From: Celoporthe dispersa
Lineage: Eukaryota > Ascomycota > Sordariomycetes > Diaporthales > Cryphonectriaceae
Direction of reading: 5' to 3'
DNA: 64,000 nt
NCBI GenBank assembly: GCA_016584495.1
Contig: WAID01000007.1
Location: forward strand, 792,001-856,000
The notes beneath the pieces were generated by a model that saw only the letters and a program-made list of their open reading frames with translations, made no database searches and was not told the DNA's origin. The position numbers were made by a program, and so were the translations under genes. Shown piece by piece: positions 45,650-57,736 of this stretch. Position 1 is the stretch's first letter. Every line of letters starts with the position of its first letter.

Positions 45650-48600
45650 CTATCGAAAGATCCCCCGAAATCCCTGAGTCGCCGCCCCGCGGCGCAGCGC
45701 ATCCATCCTAGACCACCTGCCACTCGACGCCTTGTTTGGCGACGTTGACGCTGGCAGTGTCGAGGAGCTCGAAGGCTGACGCTCCTGGAACTGAACATCG
45801 TCTAGATTCGGATAGTCTCTGGAACGCTTCATGCTCCCGCCCTTGCCATCACTATCCTTGGTGGAGCATGCGGACTTGATAGGGCTCCTTGGCAGCCACG
45901 AGGTCTGGCGCTTGAGCTGCGGTGTGTTGATAGACTTCGCGCTCAATGCACTGTTTGTGGGTGTTGATGCTGCTGCTGGAGAGGCCGAGGGCGACGCCCG
46001 GCCCAAGGCCTTCTCCGCAAGCTGCCAGGTGCTCAGACTCTTCGTAATGCGCATCCGCCAGCGGGGGCTGCGCGGTTTTTGCGTACCGCTGGTGGCCTTC
46101 CCGACCTTGGTGATGCCACGGGCACGGATGGTAGACGGCGTGCGGTCGGAATCGTCTTCAATGATGGAGAGACCGGGCCTACCCAGACCTTTACTGTCAA
46201 GATGCATATCCACAGGTGGCGCTGATCGTTGTGGGGTCAGAGAAACCGGTGTGGTCGGTGCGGCAGATTCATCATCCTCATCTGACTCCTGGTCGCTGTC
46301 TCCCCTAGTGACACTGGCGAGGCTGGTGGACCGTTTGGTGAACGTGCTGGCGATGCTCGTAACACTCAGCTTACGGATCATAGAGTGCGCCGACGTGCGA
46401 ATAAGGTGCTCGTTCCGCGCCCGAGTCGTCATACCGGGGAAGGGCAGGGTCTCGCGGGTCCAGACGTCTGATAATAGTGCCTCCAGTTTAGCCCTGTCCG
46501 CTCGTGAGGGCGCCAGCACTGGTACACGACCCTTAGCCGTGAGGGAGAGACTGGGACCGAGCGACGGTCACATTGGCAGAGGATAGCACGTCCTTTTCGA
46601 CACTCGTGTTTCTGATAATGACGTTACACAGCGGTGATTTGGGACCGACGGTTGTTGCTCGGTGTATGGACAGTTCGCGCGCAATGGAGCCTACACAGAA
46701 TTAGCAGCTGAGCGTATTGTCCGCAAGAGGAACCTGTATAATCACCTTGTTTTCCGTAAACGGTGCCCAGGGTCTTGATATTCAGAAAGAGCGAGCTGTG
46801 GAGGTCGGGAGCATCCTGCTGCTGCGGATCCATGGCCGAACCAGAGTCCAGACGGGATCGCCATTCGGTCTCTTCTTTTGGCGTGCATGCAGTCAACATT
46901 ATCTCGTACAGCTGACAGTCGCACTCGAACACAATCTTCCAAGAGAAAGGAGTGGTGTGGCACTGAAGGCCTGCATTCGGGTTAGAGGTGGCAGCATAGT
47001 AGTCTAGAAGGGGAAAGGACCTACCCCGTCCATTGTCCGCGGCCTCGACTTTGACCTGACTCAGAGGAATGCAAGCTCGCAGGGCGTAGATTTGGTCGAA
47101 CCTACTCGCGGAGGCCAGGCACAGCCACTCCTTGTAGAGAAGCGTCACCAAATACTGGCCCTGTACCCCATCTCGTGACTGCCAGCATGCATAGAGGACG
47201 CCGCAAAGCTGGATGTGTCCGAACGAGCGAATACGATTCTTGGACGCGGCATCAAGTTGCGAATCAGGAAAGACGAGCCGATCTTGTAGCAGCCATGTCT
47301 TCTCTAGCACTGCTTTCACCAGCGCGTCATCAGTGGCGCGGTTGATCTGCGATGTCGCCTCTCGCAGGCGAACCAGAGCTTTCTCGACCTCCATATGCGC
47401 GTACGGCGAATCGGCCACGGGTGTGTGTTTCAACAACTCGGCAAAGAGAAGAGGATACTTGCAGACCCGTTGGACGGGCTTGACAAGCAGGTCTCCAATG
47501 GTGAGAGACTTTTTCGACTTGTCGCCGTAGGTACTACTGGATCCGACGGACGACGCAAGCGTCTCTAGGCCTCTCTGGTACGTCGACCACTGCGGCATAG
47601 TCCGATGGACTGATGCGATGTCTTTCATCATCATCTCGTACTTGGCCCCATACTCTTCATACACGAAGAAGCGATTCATCTATGAACTTGTCAGCCGAGA
47701 AATGATAGAGACGGTGTGTTTGATGGGCTTCACCTTATTCGTGAACAGCCTCGCGACATCCGCAGCGACGTTCGGCTCGGCGAGCATGCCGGGAACAGTG
47801 TCTAGCCACGACATGCCTTCGTCCTCTTCGGGAACCGCATTAAGGCTCCGGATACGCCGATGACCATGGCCACGATGTTTCGGTTGAGGGTTGAAGTCAA
47901 GCTGCGTATATTCAGAATGAGGGACAGCTCGGTGCAGCTCCCCAAGGAGCTCTTCGTGCAGGTCGGCAATGTCGGCCAGATTTCGATTTATTGAAGACCG
48001 TAAGCCCTGGGGCATGGTGGGCAGAGAGACGAGGATGGTGACGTAGACCTGGGGCTAAGGTCAGCAGGTCGAACTCAGCACACACGAGAGCACAGAATAC
48101 CGACATTCATCAAAAACCGCACGTCTCCAATGTAGCCCTCCTCGGTGCTGATTAACTCCTCCAAGATGCGCCGTCTCTGCAGTGATCGCTCCACGGCTGC
48201 CTTGTCTAGCACGCGCGGCTTGTCCAAGCAACCGCCGTCCTCAGAGCACCTGTAACTAGACATCGACGCTCTGCTGCTGCAGTCGGTCTGCGTCTGGGTC
48301 CGAGAAGATCGCATACTATTACGTCTCGACCGGGTAAAGACGCTTCCACTCGCAAGGCTCACGCTGGCTGTTCTGACTGCCTCGACAAACCCAAAGGAGG
48401 ACCCCGAGGATGACTGGCGATGGTGGCCGCTTGTACTACTGGCTTCCTGGCGCAGGGTGCCCACGGAAGCTGACCTGAACAGCCTCTCGTCTATCGTAGA
48501 GGTGTATTGCCGGCGCCCGGCGCGTCGACGCAACGTCCTCATCCATTTGTGAAAGGGAGCCCCATGTGGCGCCTGAGCGAGCTCCTCGCCCACCATCTCG

Positions 48601-48920
48601 CTATCCTCGACAAGGGTCTGTGATCGACTCTCGGTGTCGTGAAAATCGGCAGACTCGATATCATTCAGGGTGAACCTCGTCGGCGCAGGGTCGAGTGTGT
48701 CCCAGTGTGTCCAGTCGTCGGGGTCATCTTTTGGTGAACGAGGGGGGCCAAAACGCAGGCCTAGACTGGCACCAAGAGCGTCAGGCCCATATTGAAGGGT
48801 GGCATCGAAGTGGGAAAATCCTGGGAAGCGATCAGGTGTGGTATCTTCTGGAAATCGAGTGATGAGTACCGAACCAGCGGGGGAGCAGACTTCGGACGAT
48901 TCAGAAGCGGACGAGGCCAT
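45650..48920 (-). CDS. Rho guanine nucleotide exchange factor (DH-PH), one 1-nt frame break
   Basis: Five exons: 48920-48105, 48048-47734, 47679-47025, 46970-46746 and 46690-45650. Introns are 54-56 nt, with GTCGGT, GTGAAG, GTAGGT and GTGATT donors. The DH domain starts near residue 245 (RRRILEELISTEEGYIGDVRFLMN/VYVTILVSLP-type CR1) and contains the CR3 signature GDLLVKPVQRVCKYPLLFAELL. A PH-like module follows (GHIQLCGVLYACW, TPFSWKIVFECDCQLYEIML). The C-terminal 330 residues are Ser/Thr/Arg-rich and end in GFRGIFR. The frame breaks at a C run around 46543-46555; removing one C gives VTVARS(S)LSLTAKGRVPVLAPSRADR. About 1016 residues. The protein should load GTP onto a Rho-family GTPase at the cortex; which one cannot be told. 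Confidence 0.88.
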
Positions 48921-50302
48921 AATATTCTAGGGACCAAGAAACTTGAAATGGAATCTGTGGTTGCATATGGTCACCCCCAAAGGGTAAAAGAGCGAGCTCC
49001 AAAAAAGTAGCCCTCAGGCTTCCAAAAAAAAAGAGAAAGAAAAAAAGAAGAAAATGAAAAAAGGACCAAAAAAGGGGGGCGGGGTGGTGTTCAGAACATG
49101 ATGAAGGCAAAACAAACGATGAGAGAAGGCCAAAAGAAAAAAAAAAATACAGCAGTGAAGAGATCTTGAGATAAACCTGAGCTACCAACTAAGGGTAGAT
49201 CAACATCTCCCAAGGTCCAGAATGACCGAATGCTTGTGTAGGGATTATGACAGAAAAGCGTACGTGAAGGAAAGATCTTGTGCGCGAGCAGGCGCGACTT
49301 TGTTCATAGGGAGGGGGCTGACTGCTGCGCGAAAGTCTCCCTCACATACCAACTTAGGGAAGAAGACAAGAAGGTCTGAGACTTGCGAGGGGCCGGGGAG
49401 ATAACTTTGTACATCTCTCCTTCCACGAGGTCAGATTGTGACAAGAGCAACCCGAAACGCGTTCAAGCTTGACCGGTAGTCGCAGTAGTAGTGATAGTAG
49501 TAGTACAGGCCAGCTCCGTTGTGAAGGTCGCACCGCCCCTTCGGTCCCGCGGCTGCCAGTATGTCCATCATCATCCCTTTCACCCTTTCGAAAGATCACG
49601 CTGGAGATGACCTGGATTTACCTGGCTCCTGGCTCGCCTGGCTTTTTCTCGCCGTCCTCTGCTAACAAGCGCGGATGGAGTTGGGAGACGGACAGGCATG
49701 CTGATCACGGGGAAAGAATGACGTGGGAATCAGCTGAAATGCGCAAGACAAGAGGTATCAGCTCCAGCCTGTCTCAATATGGATGACGTTGCTGGGGAGA
49801 GATTGTCATGGGAGATTTCCATGTCGGCGAGGTCGAGCCTGAAGATCACAATTCCTTTATAAGCAGTGCCCCTGCTTTGGGGCCCGAGCACATCCTTGAC
49901 ACGTACTGTAAGAGCAGATTGGCTGACCAGCGTGGAGAGAGGACCGATACTCTCTGCAAATGAATCCAGAACATTATCATGCCCTCGAAGGGAGAGAGGA
50001 ACAATGTGGAGCAGGATAGAGGGAGGGTCTTCCTTGGCGGTGCACGCCTCCCGTTTCTAATACAGTACCAAAAGCACCCAAGTAAGCGTAGCTTCTTCCT
50101 GCGGGGACGGCGGAGCTACTCCTCCAAGGTGAAGGTACCTTGTATTGCGCACCCGACAGGACTTTGCTTCTGCATGTCTTACTTCGAAACACACACCAGG
50201 CGGTTGACTTGACAGCCGGCAGCCATAATGATCCTCTCTTGACACCCTCGTCGAGAGAATGGTACCACCAACGACAAGCTTCTTGACTTCAACACAACAG
50301 CC
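48921..50302. promoter_or_regulatory. Shared promoter between the RhoGEF and NAS2 genes
   Basis: 1.38 kb between divergent start codons. It has A/AG-rich runs at 49020-49150 beside the RhoGEF and TAGTAGTAG repeats near 49487. No gene seen. Confidence 0.45.
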
Positions 50303-51252
50303 ATGGGTCTACCGCTGAGGATGAACAACATTCACGCGCCCACGGTGCCCTCGGGTTCCACGACCGCGGGGGCCTCCAACAACGGCACCGCCGCGAGGCT
50401 CACGATTGCGGAGCTGCAGCGCAAGAAGGCGAACATGGAGATGGAGCTCTCTGCCCTGAGCAGCGTGCTCGACTCGGTATGCCATGACCTCACACCTGGC
50501 CTACCTCCTGCCTTACCGTACCTGATGGCCCTAAGAGCAACACAGAGGGCTGACAGGATTCATACAGCATGGCGTCGACATGCATACGAGCCTCATCACG
50601 GCCGATGGCTTCCCCCGCTCCGACATCGACGTCGCGCAGGGTACGTCTGCCCCTCAAGACTGCCCTACCCAGCCCGAGTACAGTGCCCTGCTAACGACCC
50701 AACCTTCCAGTCCGAACCACCCGCGCGCGCGTCATCCACCTCCGGAACGACTACAAAGAGCTCATGGGCAAGATCGAGCAAGCCGTGCATGCAAGCTTCG
50801 CCGAAGCGGAAGAGACAAGCACACAGCAACCCGAAGCTCAGACTGAGGCTGCCGCCCGAAACCCCGCGCCTCGCGATGCCATGCCAGACCATTGGGGCGA
50901 ACCTTTCGCCAAGGTCAACACTGTCGCGGAGGGCAGCCCAGCATACGAGGCCGGCCTGAAGCCGGGAGATCTGATTCGCTGTTTTGACAGCGTGAACAAA
51001 TACAACCACGATGGGCTGAAGAAGGTCGCTGACGTCTGCCAGCGGCAGGAGGGTGTGAGTTGGCTTCATCTCGCCTGTTGGCGGCGGCTGGCATGGATGT
51101 GTGTTTTGCTAATGATGGTCTCACAGCTCGATGTTCATGTGAGGGTCTCGAGACCCCAACCAGCTTCGCCTCCCCAGGAGCTCCTGCTGACCTTAAGCCC
51201 AAGGCGATGGAGCGGGAGGGGCCTGTTGGGATGTCACATTGTGCCTCTCTGA
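50303..51252 (+). CDS. nas2: NAS2-like proteasome assembly chaperone (PSMD9 family)
   Basis: Four exons (50303-50476, 50568-50640, 50711-51054, 51127-51252) give 238 residues with consistent phases. The N-terminal chaperone helices are LTIAELQRKKANMEMELSAL / HGVDMHTSLITADGFPRSDIDVAQ/VRTTRARVIHLRNDY. A PDZ domain follows (PFAKVNTVAEGSPAYEAGLKPGD, LIRCFDSVNKYNHDGLKKVADV). The end LSPRRWSGRGLLGCHIVPL is the family terminus. Nas2/p27 binds the Rpt5 base ATPase and guards 19S assembly in the cytosol. The frame is intact. The intron-retained frames end early, so correct splicing matters for annotation. Confidence 0.93.
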
Positions 51253-52441
51253 GGACCACGACCGTTTTGAGAGGCTAAATCCTCGACACAGACGGTCCGA
51301 GTCAAGCTTACATGAGCCGGAAGATGGATAACGAAGAAGAAGAAGCCGGTAAATGCAGCTAGGACTTGCAGATGATGATCTTGAGCTGCAAACTATGCAG
51401 TACTCTTTCTTGAAGGCATACATGCCTGATGACGAAGCCATGGGCACAGACTGTGAACCTATCGCCTATGATATCTCAGGGTCTAGGGCATTTGCTGCAA
51501 CGAAATCATGATCATGCTCTTACTTTCTTACAAATCCATTCTGCCAGTTTCTTCAGAACAATAAACGACAAGGCCTCATCGGGTGGCCCGGATGTGGTAG
51601 AAGTCAGCAAGCCCTCCATCAACAGCAATGTCTCTCTGTGTAAGGCGGCTTGTAGATCCGGAACAAGAGAGATAGCTAGTACCAAAATTGTTATTTCTGT
51701 GTAGATATCTGCTCGACTCTTCATGTGAAGACAGTGATGCTCGGGAAGGAAGCAAGTAGTCTTGAGTGGTCGTTCAGAGAAGACGCCTCCGGAGGGGACT
51801 CGGAGGATTGTGTGGTGCTCTGGCAACCAGCCAGAGCGGGTCAAAACAATGAATGAGGGGCACATGCAGGGGGGATCAGGGGAGCCTGCATTGACATCAT
51901 GGCAAAATTTGAAAAACACCCCTCCCCCAGGCCTCAGCTCGGGAGAGCCTGACCAACCGCCCTCCGCCCAGACGGCCGATCTGGCCAACACGCGCTTTGC
52001 TAGGAGACATCGCTCTAGTTGCGCTGAGCATGGATGGATACGGGTACGGAGAGAAGGAAATAATTGTTACATGAAGAGGTCCTGGGCAAAAGTTTGCAAA
52101 GTTCCCTTTTGTTGGGCAGTGAGTCTACCTAAGTTGCGCCTGAGTGCAGAAAATTGGGCGCAGAGTTCCTTTCTGAACGCAGGTGGCGATACTGAACGAA
52201 ACCAAGGCTTAGCACATGCCCTCCGGCCCGGCCATTAATGTATCACCAGTCTGCGTCCTAGCCCTTCCAGTAATCCATCGTGAGTTTCATCAACGTAAAC
52301 TATCCCTGTCTCGCCAGCCTTTATGTGTCGCTAGTCCTAAGCAAGATGCCGTAGACGTTGAAGGAGAGAAAACGAAAATCTATCCATCCACCACGTAGTG
52401 CCTCCTGTAGGTCACCGATCCTGGGCATCGCGTTCCGTCCT
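51253..52441. other. Convergent intergenic region
   Basis: 1.19 kb between the NAS2 and Ran stop codons. GAAGAAGAAG runs near 51330. Neither strand has a recognisable gene. Confidence 0.45.
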
Positions 52442-53465
52442 CTACAGGTCGTTGTCGTCATCCTCGTCAGGCAGAGGCATGGTGGCAGCTACGTTCATCT
52501 CGTCCTCGTACTGGCGCAGGAGAGCCTCGTCGACCTGAGCGGTGGGAGGAGCAAGAGCGGGGGCAGCGACAAATTCCTGCGAGGTGCATTAGAAGAATGA
52601 GCAAACATGAGACATGCAGACGTTCTATCGATAGGGGCGCGGCGTACCAGGCTGGGGTTGCCAACGAGCTTGCGGGCGAGCCAGAGGAAAGGCTTCTCGA
52701 AGTTATAGTTGGACTTGGCGGAAATGTCGTAGTACTGCAGGTTCTTCTTGCGGTGGAAGGTGATGGTCTTGGCCTTGACCTTGCGCTCCTTGACGTCGAC
52801 CTTGTTGCCGCACAGTACGATAGGGATGTTCTCGCAGACACGGACGAGGTCACCTATTGAGAATGGTTAGCCTGATAAGAATTCATGTATGGTTTTGGGC
52901 GGGGTTCGGAAAACATACGGTGCCAGTTAGGGACGTTCTTGTAGGTAATGCGGGAGGTGACATCGAACATGATGATACCGCACTGGCCGTTGATGTAGTA
53001 ACCATCACGCAGGCCACCGAACTTCTCCCTGACCGGCGGTGTCCCAGACATCGAACTGGATCTGACCGTAGTTCTGTATAGATCGCGATTAGTTGGCGTC
53101 CGTATCGCGGCGCAGAGGGGGGAGGGGGACGAACGGTGGTGAAGCCGAGAGGGTGGACCTCGACACCAAGGGTGGCCATGTACTTCTTCTCGAACTCGCC
53201 GGTCAAATGGCGCTTGACGAAGGTGGTCTGTGATGAAGCAAGGCGCGTTAGCTAACATTCCGAGGCGGTTGAGGCTGTTGGATAGGTCGGACAGCGCGAC
53301 AGCAAATGGCGGCCAAGACTGCCCCGCCGTAGAGGGAGAGAGCTCGGCGCAACTTTTGTGATTGACAGGTCTGATGAAGAACGGGTAGGCGGGAGAACAT
53401 ACCTTGCCGGTACCGCCATCGCCAACAAGGACGAGCTTGAAGGTAGGAGTCTGACTCTCGGCCAT
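52442..53465 (-). CDS. gsp1: Ran GTPase (Gsp1), one 1-nt frame break in switch II
   Basis: Five exons: 53465-53403, 53227-53135, 53073-52919, 52853-52648 and 52576-52442. After one correction they give exactly 216 residues, the normal Ran length. Motifs: FKLVLVGDGGTGK/TTFVKRHLTGEFEKKY (P-loop), ATLGVEVHPLGFTT (switch I), WDTAGQEKFGG (switch II), LCGNKVDVKERKVK (NKxD) and the acidic end DEDDDNDL. As written, the switch II codons read CAG GGA GAA because the CCC at 53027-53029 has one C too many, and the frame is lost right after DTAGQ. With two C's everything downstream, including the intron phases, fits. Ran drives nuclear transport and spindle assembly and is essential. The first intron (175 nt) splits the P-loop. 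Confidence 0.95.
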
Positions 53466-55387
53466 GGTCGCTGTTGTGGTCGATGTTTTGGATGGAGAGA
53501 AGAAGAGAAGAGGGTGTGACTGAAGGTCTCCGAGGTGATGTATGTATTGGAAATGCCTGGAAGTGGGGGGGCTGGTGGGCCAGCGTCAGTGGTCTGCAGA
53601 GCCGGAGTGACAAAGCCTGGTTTGGCTTGGTACAAGCGCGATTGACGATGCTATGGATCCAGGGAAGGGAAATCAATCCGGGTTTTGTAGACGAACCTTT
53701 ACAGGCGGGTATCAAAGGGCTGCTGAAAGGAAAGGCAGTTGATGCTCTCGTCTGGATCAAGAGACAAGAGAGAGAGAGAAGGTGGGTTGAGTTGGGTCAG
53801 GTAAGGAAAACAAGAAGAACGGGTTGCTGTCTGGAGGCGGCGAGCTTACGGGGGCAGGGACTGCTAGCGAACCTCAGCGAAAACTTGTAACGGGTGACCC
53901 GCTTTTCCACGTGACTCAGACGGCTGCTGCTTGACATCAGGCAAGGACGCGCCGCCTCCATTCATCTATCTATTCGCCTTCAGCGTCCGTTATCTCCACA
54001 GCAAAAGACATTCCTTCATTGGATACTAGATGATGTGTTGATGCCAGACAGGGCTTGTACTCTTTCTCATCATTTCTAAGCAGTTGGAGCCCGATGACAC
54101 GTTCTGCCCTGCCGGTGGTCTTTTCAGATCTTGTCTTCAGGCTCCGGTGTAGGACCGTTGATGCCTAGACTTGGCCTCACGTCTCTTGCTCACCATTAGG
54201 CACGACCTTGGCAGATCACTCCACCCTAGAGCAACCGGTAACCGATATATGGTGCCAACACTGCATCTCCTGAGGTAGGTGATACTGGACTAGCCGGCTC
54301 ACCATGCGCACCATCGCCTCGCGGTCAGGGAGTCGGGCAGCGATTCCCTTTGAGCTCGAGTGAGTCCTTCAGGGGTTTTGTCATCGCGTTTGGTAAAGAA
54401 AAGAAGGAAAAGACTCAGAGAACCAAGCCGGAAGCTGGTTGAGGACCTGAGGGCTGTTGGGCGAGAGGAGGCCGATGGTACCGTCGAGATCAGGACTAGT
54501 GATCCGGCCGTGTTCTTCGTCAAGGCATCGCATGACTTTCGGGTGCACCAAGATCATTTGCGGGATCAATATAAGCTTGCAGGCGTACATGACGTTCGAT
54601 AGAGATTCAGAGGATGAAGAATGCTGAACATCAAGTGACTTATACTTTATGGCACAGCCGTTCTGAGCCGATGTATCTTGGTGTAAACGTGTCTTGTAAC
54701 TAAGACCCATCTCTCGCAAGAAGCTAATTTGCAAGTACGGCAGCCTTTTATATAATCTTATCTATCCAGATGGACAGATTTAGGTTTCGGCTTGCGCCCT
54801 AGGAGCATTGCGAGGTGGTGTTTGGCGTGGGTATATAGAAAGTCTAAGGCTGTCAAGCTTAACAGATGATTACCTAGTGCATGTGGGCTGCAGAAAACCG
54901 GACTTGTCGTAGAGGTAAGCACCTCGCGAGTATAGAATAGACCGAAATCTCTAAAATCTAGGAGTTGCGGACAGTAACAAGACTTAGGACACAGGCGATG
55001 GCCCTTAGCATTCGACCCGTTGTGCCGTCTTCTGCCCGCATGTCTATCTGTCTGAATAAACCCGAGACTCACTCACTCTTTGTGACTATTAATGGCTTAG
55101 GCATCTCGAAGAGCCGTCCAGCTCCAAAAAAAATTCACATAAATTTTGCAATGTTTATCAGTCCTGTTCAACATGCCGTCTTGAAGCTATGCAATCGATC
55201 GTGGCCACCCCCTCCTTTTCCAACACCAAGCCCTAAAGGACGAACATGAAAATGCGCTAGTAGTGTTCCACACACGCAGCAGCCGGCCGGCGAGCAGCGG
55301 CAGCAGAATGACCCCCTTCTCGTGTCAGTGCTCAGTAGTGATGATTATGTCGATGCCCATTTGTTGTACCCTTGAAGCCTTTTCCCG
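53466..55387. other. Intergenic stretch
   Basis: The part next to 53466 is the Ran promoter and leader, CT-rich on the coding strand. The middle (54,000-55,250) has mixed short frames without a family. No gene supported. Confidence 0.45.
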
Positions 55388-57736
55388 TCACATTACCACA
55401 CAGTTCTCATCCTTTGCACCAGCTCTCTTTTTCAGATTGGGATTCTTCGGAGGCGCAACATCCATCGGCGTCCCACCACTCGCTGCCGCCCGAATAGCAC
55501 TCAATCTCTGCCTAGCTCGGTCATCCCCTGCGTCTGCAGCCTTGACATACCAGACGTTGGCTTCTAGGATATCTCTTCTGCACCCAATGCCCATTTCCGT
55601 GAAATAACCCACTGCGTATTGGGCCTTGACATAGCCTGCGAGGGTCAGATTATCAGCATTGTTGAATGCAAAAAGCAATCGAGACAAGGGTACAACATAC
55701 CAAGCTCAGCGGACCTCCGCGCCCACTCGTACGCTTCTTCCTCATCTTTCTCAAGAATCGGTTCAGCTCCAACCATATACCAGGCGCACAGTCCCATCAT
55801 CGCGCCCGCGTGCCCCCTCTCAGCAGCTCCAGTGTAGAAATGCACACTCAAGGCTGGGTCTCGCGGACAGTTGAGCTTGCCGTGCTCGTATGCGTCTCCC
55901 ATTCGGAAGTTCGCCTCGGGGTGACCAAGATCGGCAGCTTGTGTGAACAGCTCGGCAGCGTATCCCTCGTCCTTGAAGATATCTTCACCGTACCCGGTCT
56001 CATACAGGCACCCCAGGTGGAATGGCGCCGCGTTGTACATGGAGTCCGCCGACTCTGCTGCCAGCTTGAGCCACTTGAGGCCTTCCCGGTAGCGCTTCTC
56101 ACCCAGATCGCCAGAAAGGCAAGCCTTTCCCAGCCTTGTCATTGCACCTGGATGTCTCTTTGATGCTGCCGTTCGCAAGAATTGAACAGCTTTCGCCGGA
56201 TCCTTTCGACAACCCCACCCGAACTCGTAGCACAGACCGGTCCGATATGCAGACTCTGCGTGACCATGCTTCGCGGCCAGGACGAACAGGGGAAAGGCAG
56301 AGTTGTAGTCTTCTCCTTGCCTTTGCTGAACAGGCCCGAAGCATATCCATCTGCAAGGTAGTACTGGGCGAAGGGGTATCCTGCGTTGGCAAGTTTCTGC
56401 AGGATGGCTCGTGCTTCTCTTATCAGGTCATTTGGATCGGAATCCGCGCTTTCGATAAAGGAGCCGTTGGGACTGTGACCTGGCTTCGGCGACTTCTTCT
56501 TAGGCTCCGTGACATCCACGCCCTGCTCCTGAGCCGTCGAGATCAGAAATACTGCAAACGAGTATTGTATAGAGAAGTCACTGGTCTTCTTGACATTCTG
56601 CCTGTACATGTCGAGCGTTTTTGTGAGCTCAGTAGAGACGCATTAGATCCCACTGCGTTCCGCAATTGTGAGTTGTCGATGGTCAGGGGTGCAGGCGCAG
56701 GCTGCGGGTAAGGGACGTTCAGCAGCTCTGCGTACGTTGACTGGCGATTGTCTACGTTGGGTGATTTCCTTGCATAGCTTGAGTGCGCCGATGGAGCGCG
56801 AACGCTTGGGGTGCCATTGCGACCGGAGGAGCGGCCGCGATCAGAATGGACAGAGTATGCGGACTGCGGCCTGGGTAGTGAGGTCCTCCTGAGGTGAGAA
56901 ACGGGTGTCAGATGGCGATTTACGGCCGCACCATTCTCAGACAGGTCTGGTGATGATACAACCCGCGGGTCGTGACCATTCAAGAAGGTTGGAGTCGGCG
57001 GCGTGAATGGCTGGTGGTGGTACTGGAGCTGTGCAACCATCTGAGGTTGGTTGGCAGCATCGTCGGTGGCGGAGCTTACAGTAGAAGCATCCTCTGATTT
57101 ACGCTGCTGGCTGTTTTCCAACTCATTCGGCCCGCCCGAGACCGAGCTGACGCTCGTTGCTACCGAGGTTTCTGTTGAGGTGTGCTGATTAGAGACGCTG
57201 GGCGTCGATACGGAAGCATCGGTTTCCCGGCTATGCCGGTTGACGCCCTGGGCGACGGGAGCCTGTCCGCTGCTATCAGCGCCTGATGCAGACGTTATGT
57301 TCTCTCCGCGGCTTGAATCAGCCTGGGTCCCAGAGCCGTCGCAAGCGTTGACCCGCCGTATTGTTCCCTCCGGCTGCGAAAAATCCAACGGAAGGCTTGG
57401 CGGTGGTCGCTGGGGCGCCTCGAGGATTGGCGGCATCTCCATGTCCACTGATGCAGATGAGCGCTGCCGGCGGTCAGGACTGGAGTGTTCCTTCGTCTCT
57501 ATGGTTGCGCTTGAAGGCTGTGCCCAGTTCTCAGGTTGAAAGCTCATCTTGACCGGGGATACTGGTGACTGTCCCATGCGCGAGCCGTCGGCCATTGGTA
57601 TGCGCGGTAATGGTTTGCCAGTTTCTGAGCGGACGCTCTGCGGTGAGCCGTGGCTAGGGGAGCCGACAGGCTTCCTCCGTATAGGACTCGAGGTGACTGA
57701 GCCATATTGTGGGGGTGACGAGTCCACGGCAGCCAT
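55388..57736 (-). CDS. SKT5/CHS4-type chitin synthase activator (Sel1 repeats, CaaX), two 1-nt frame breaks
   Basis: Exon 1 (57736-55701) and exon 2 (55635-55388) are joined across a 65-nt intron (GTATGT...CTGACC...CGCAG). The first 370 residues are Ser/Pro-rich and disordered. Sel1 repeats follow: KTLDMYRQNVKKTSDFSIQY, AGYPFAQYYLADGYASGLF, HGHAESAYRTGLCYEFGWG, HPGAMTRLGKACLSGDLG, HPEANFRMGDAYEHGKLNC, HAGAMMGLCAWYMVGAEPIL and AQYAVGYFTEMGIGC. The terminus CVVM is a farnesylation-type CaaX box, as in yeast Skt5. The frame breaks twice: the T5 run 56618-56622 should be six (SSQKTLDMYR), and near 56312 one base is missing (GKEEDYNSAF). About 761 residues. Family members target or activate class IV chitin synthase at the plasma membrane. 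The ATG at 57736 follows a stop-free stretch but is the first ATG. Confidence 0.88.

Noticed and set aside
1588..57736. Programmed ribosomal frameshifting as the cause of the frame breaks
   Set aside because: The shifts go in both directions, lie in unrelated genes and use varied runs without slippery heptamers, so a technical cause is simpler.
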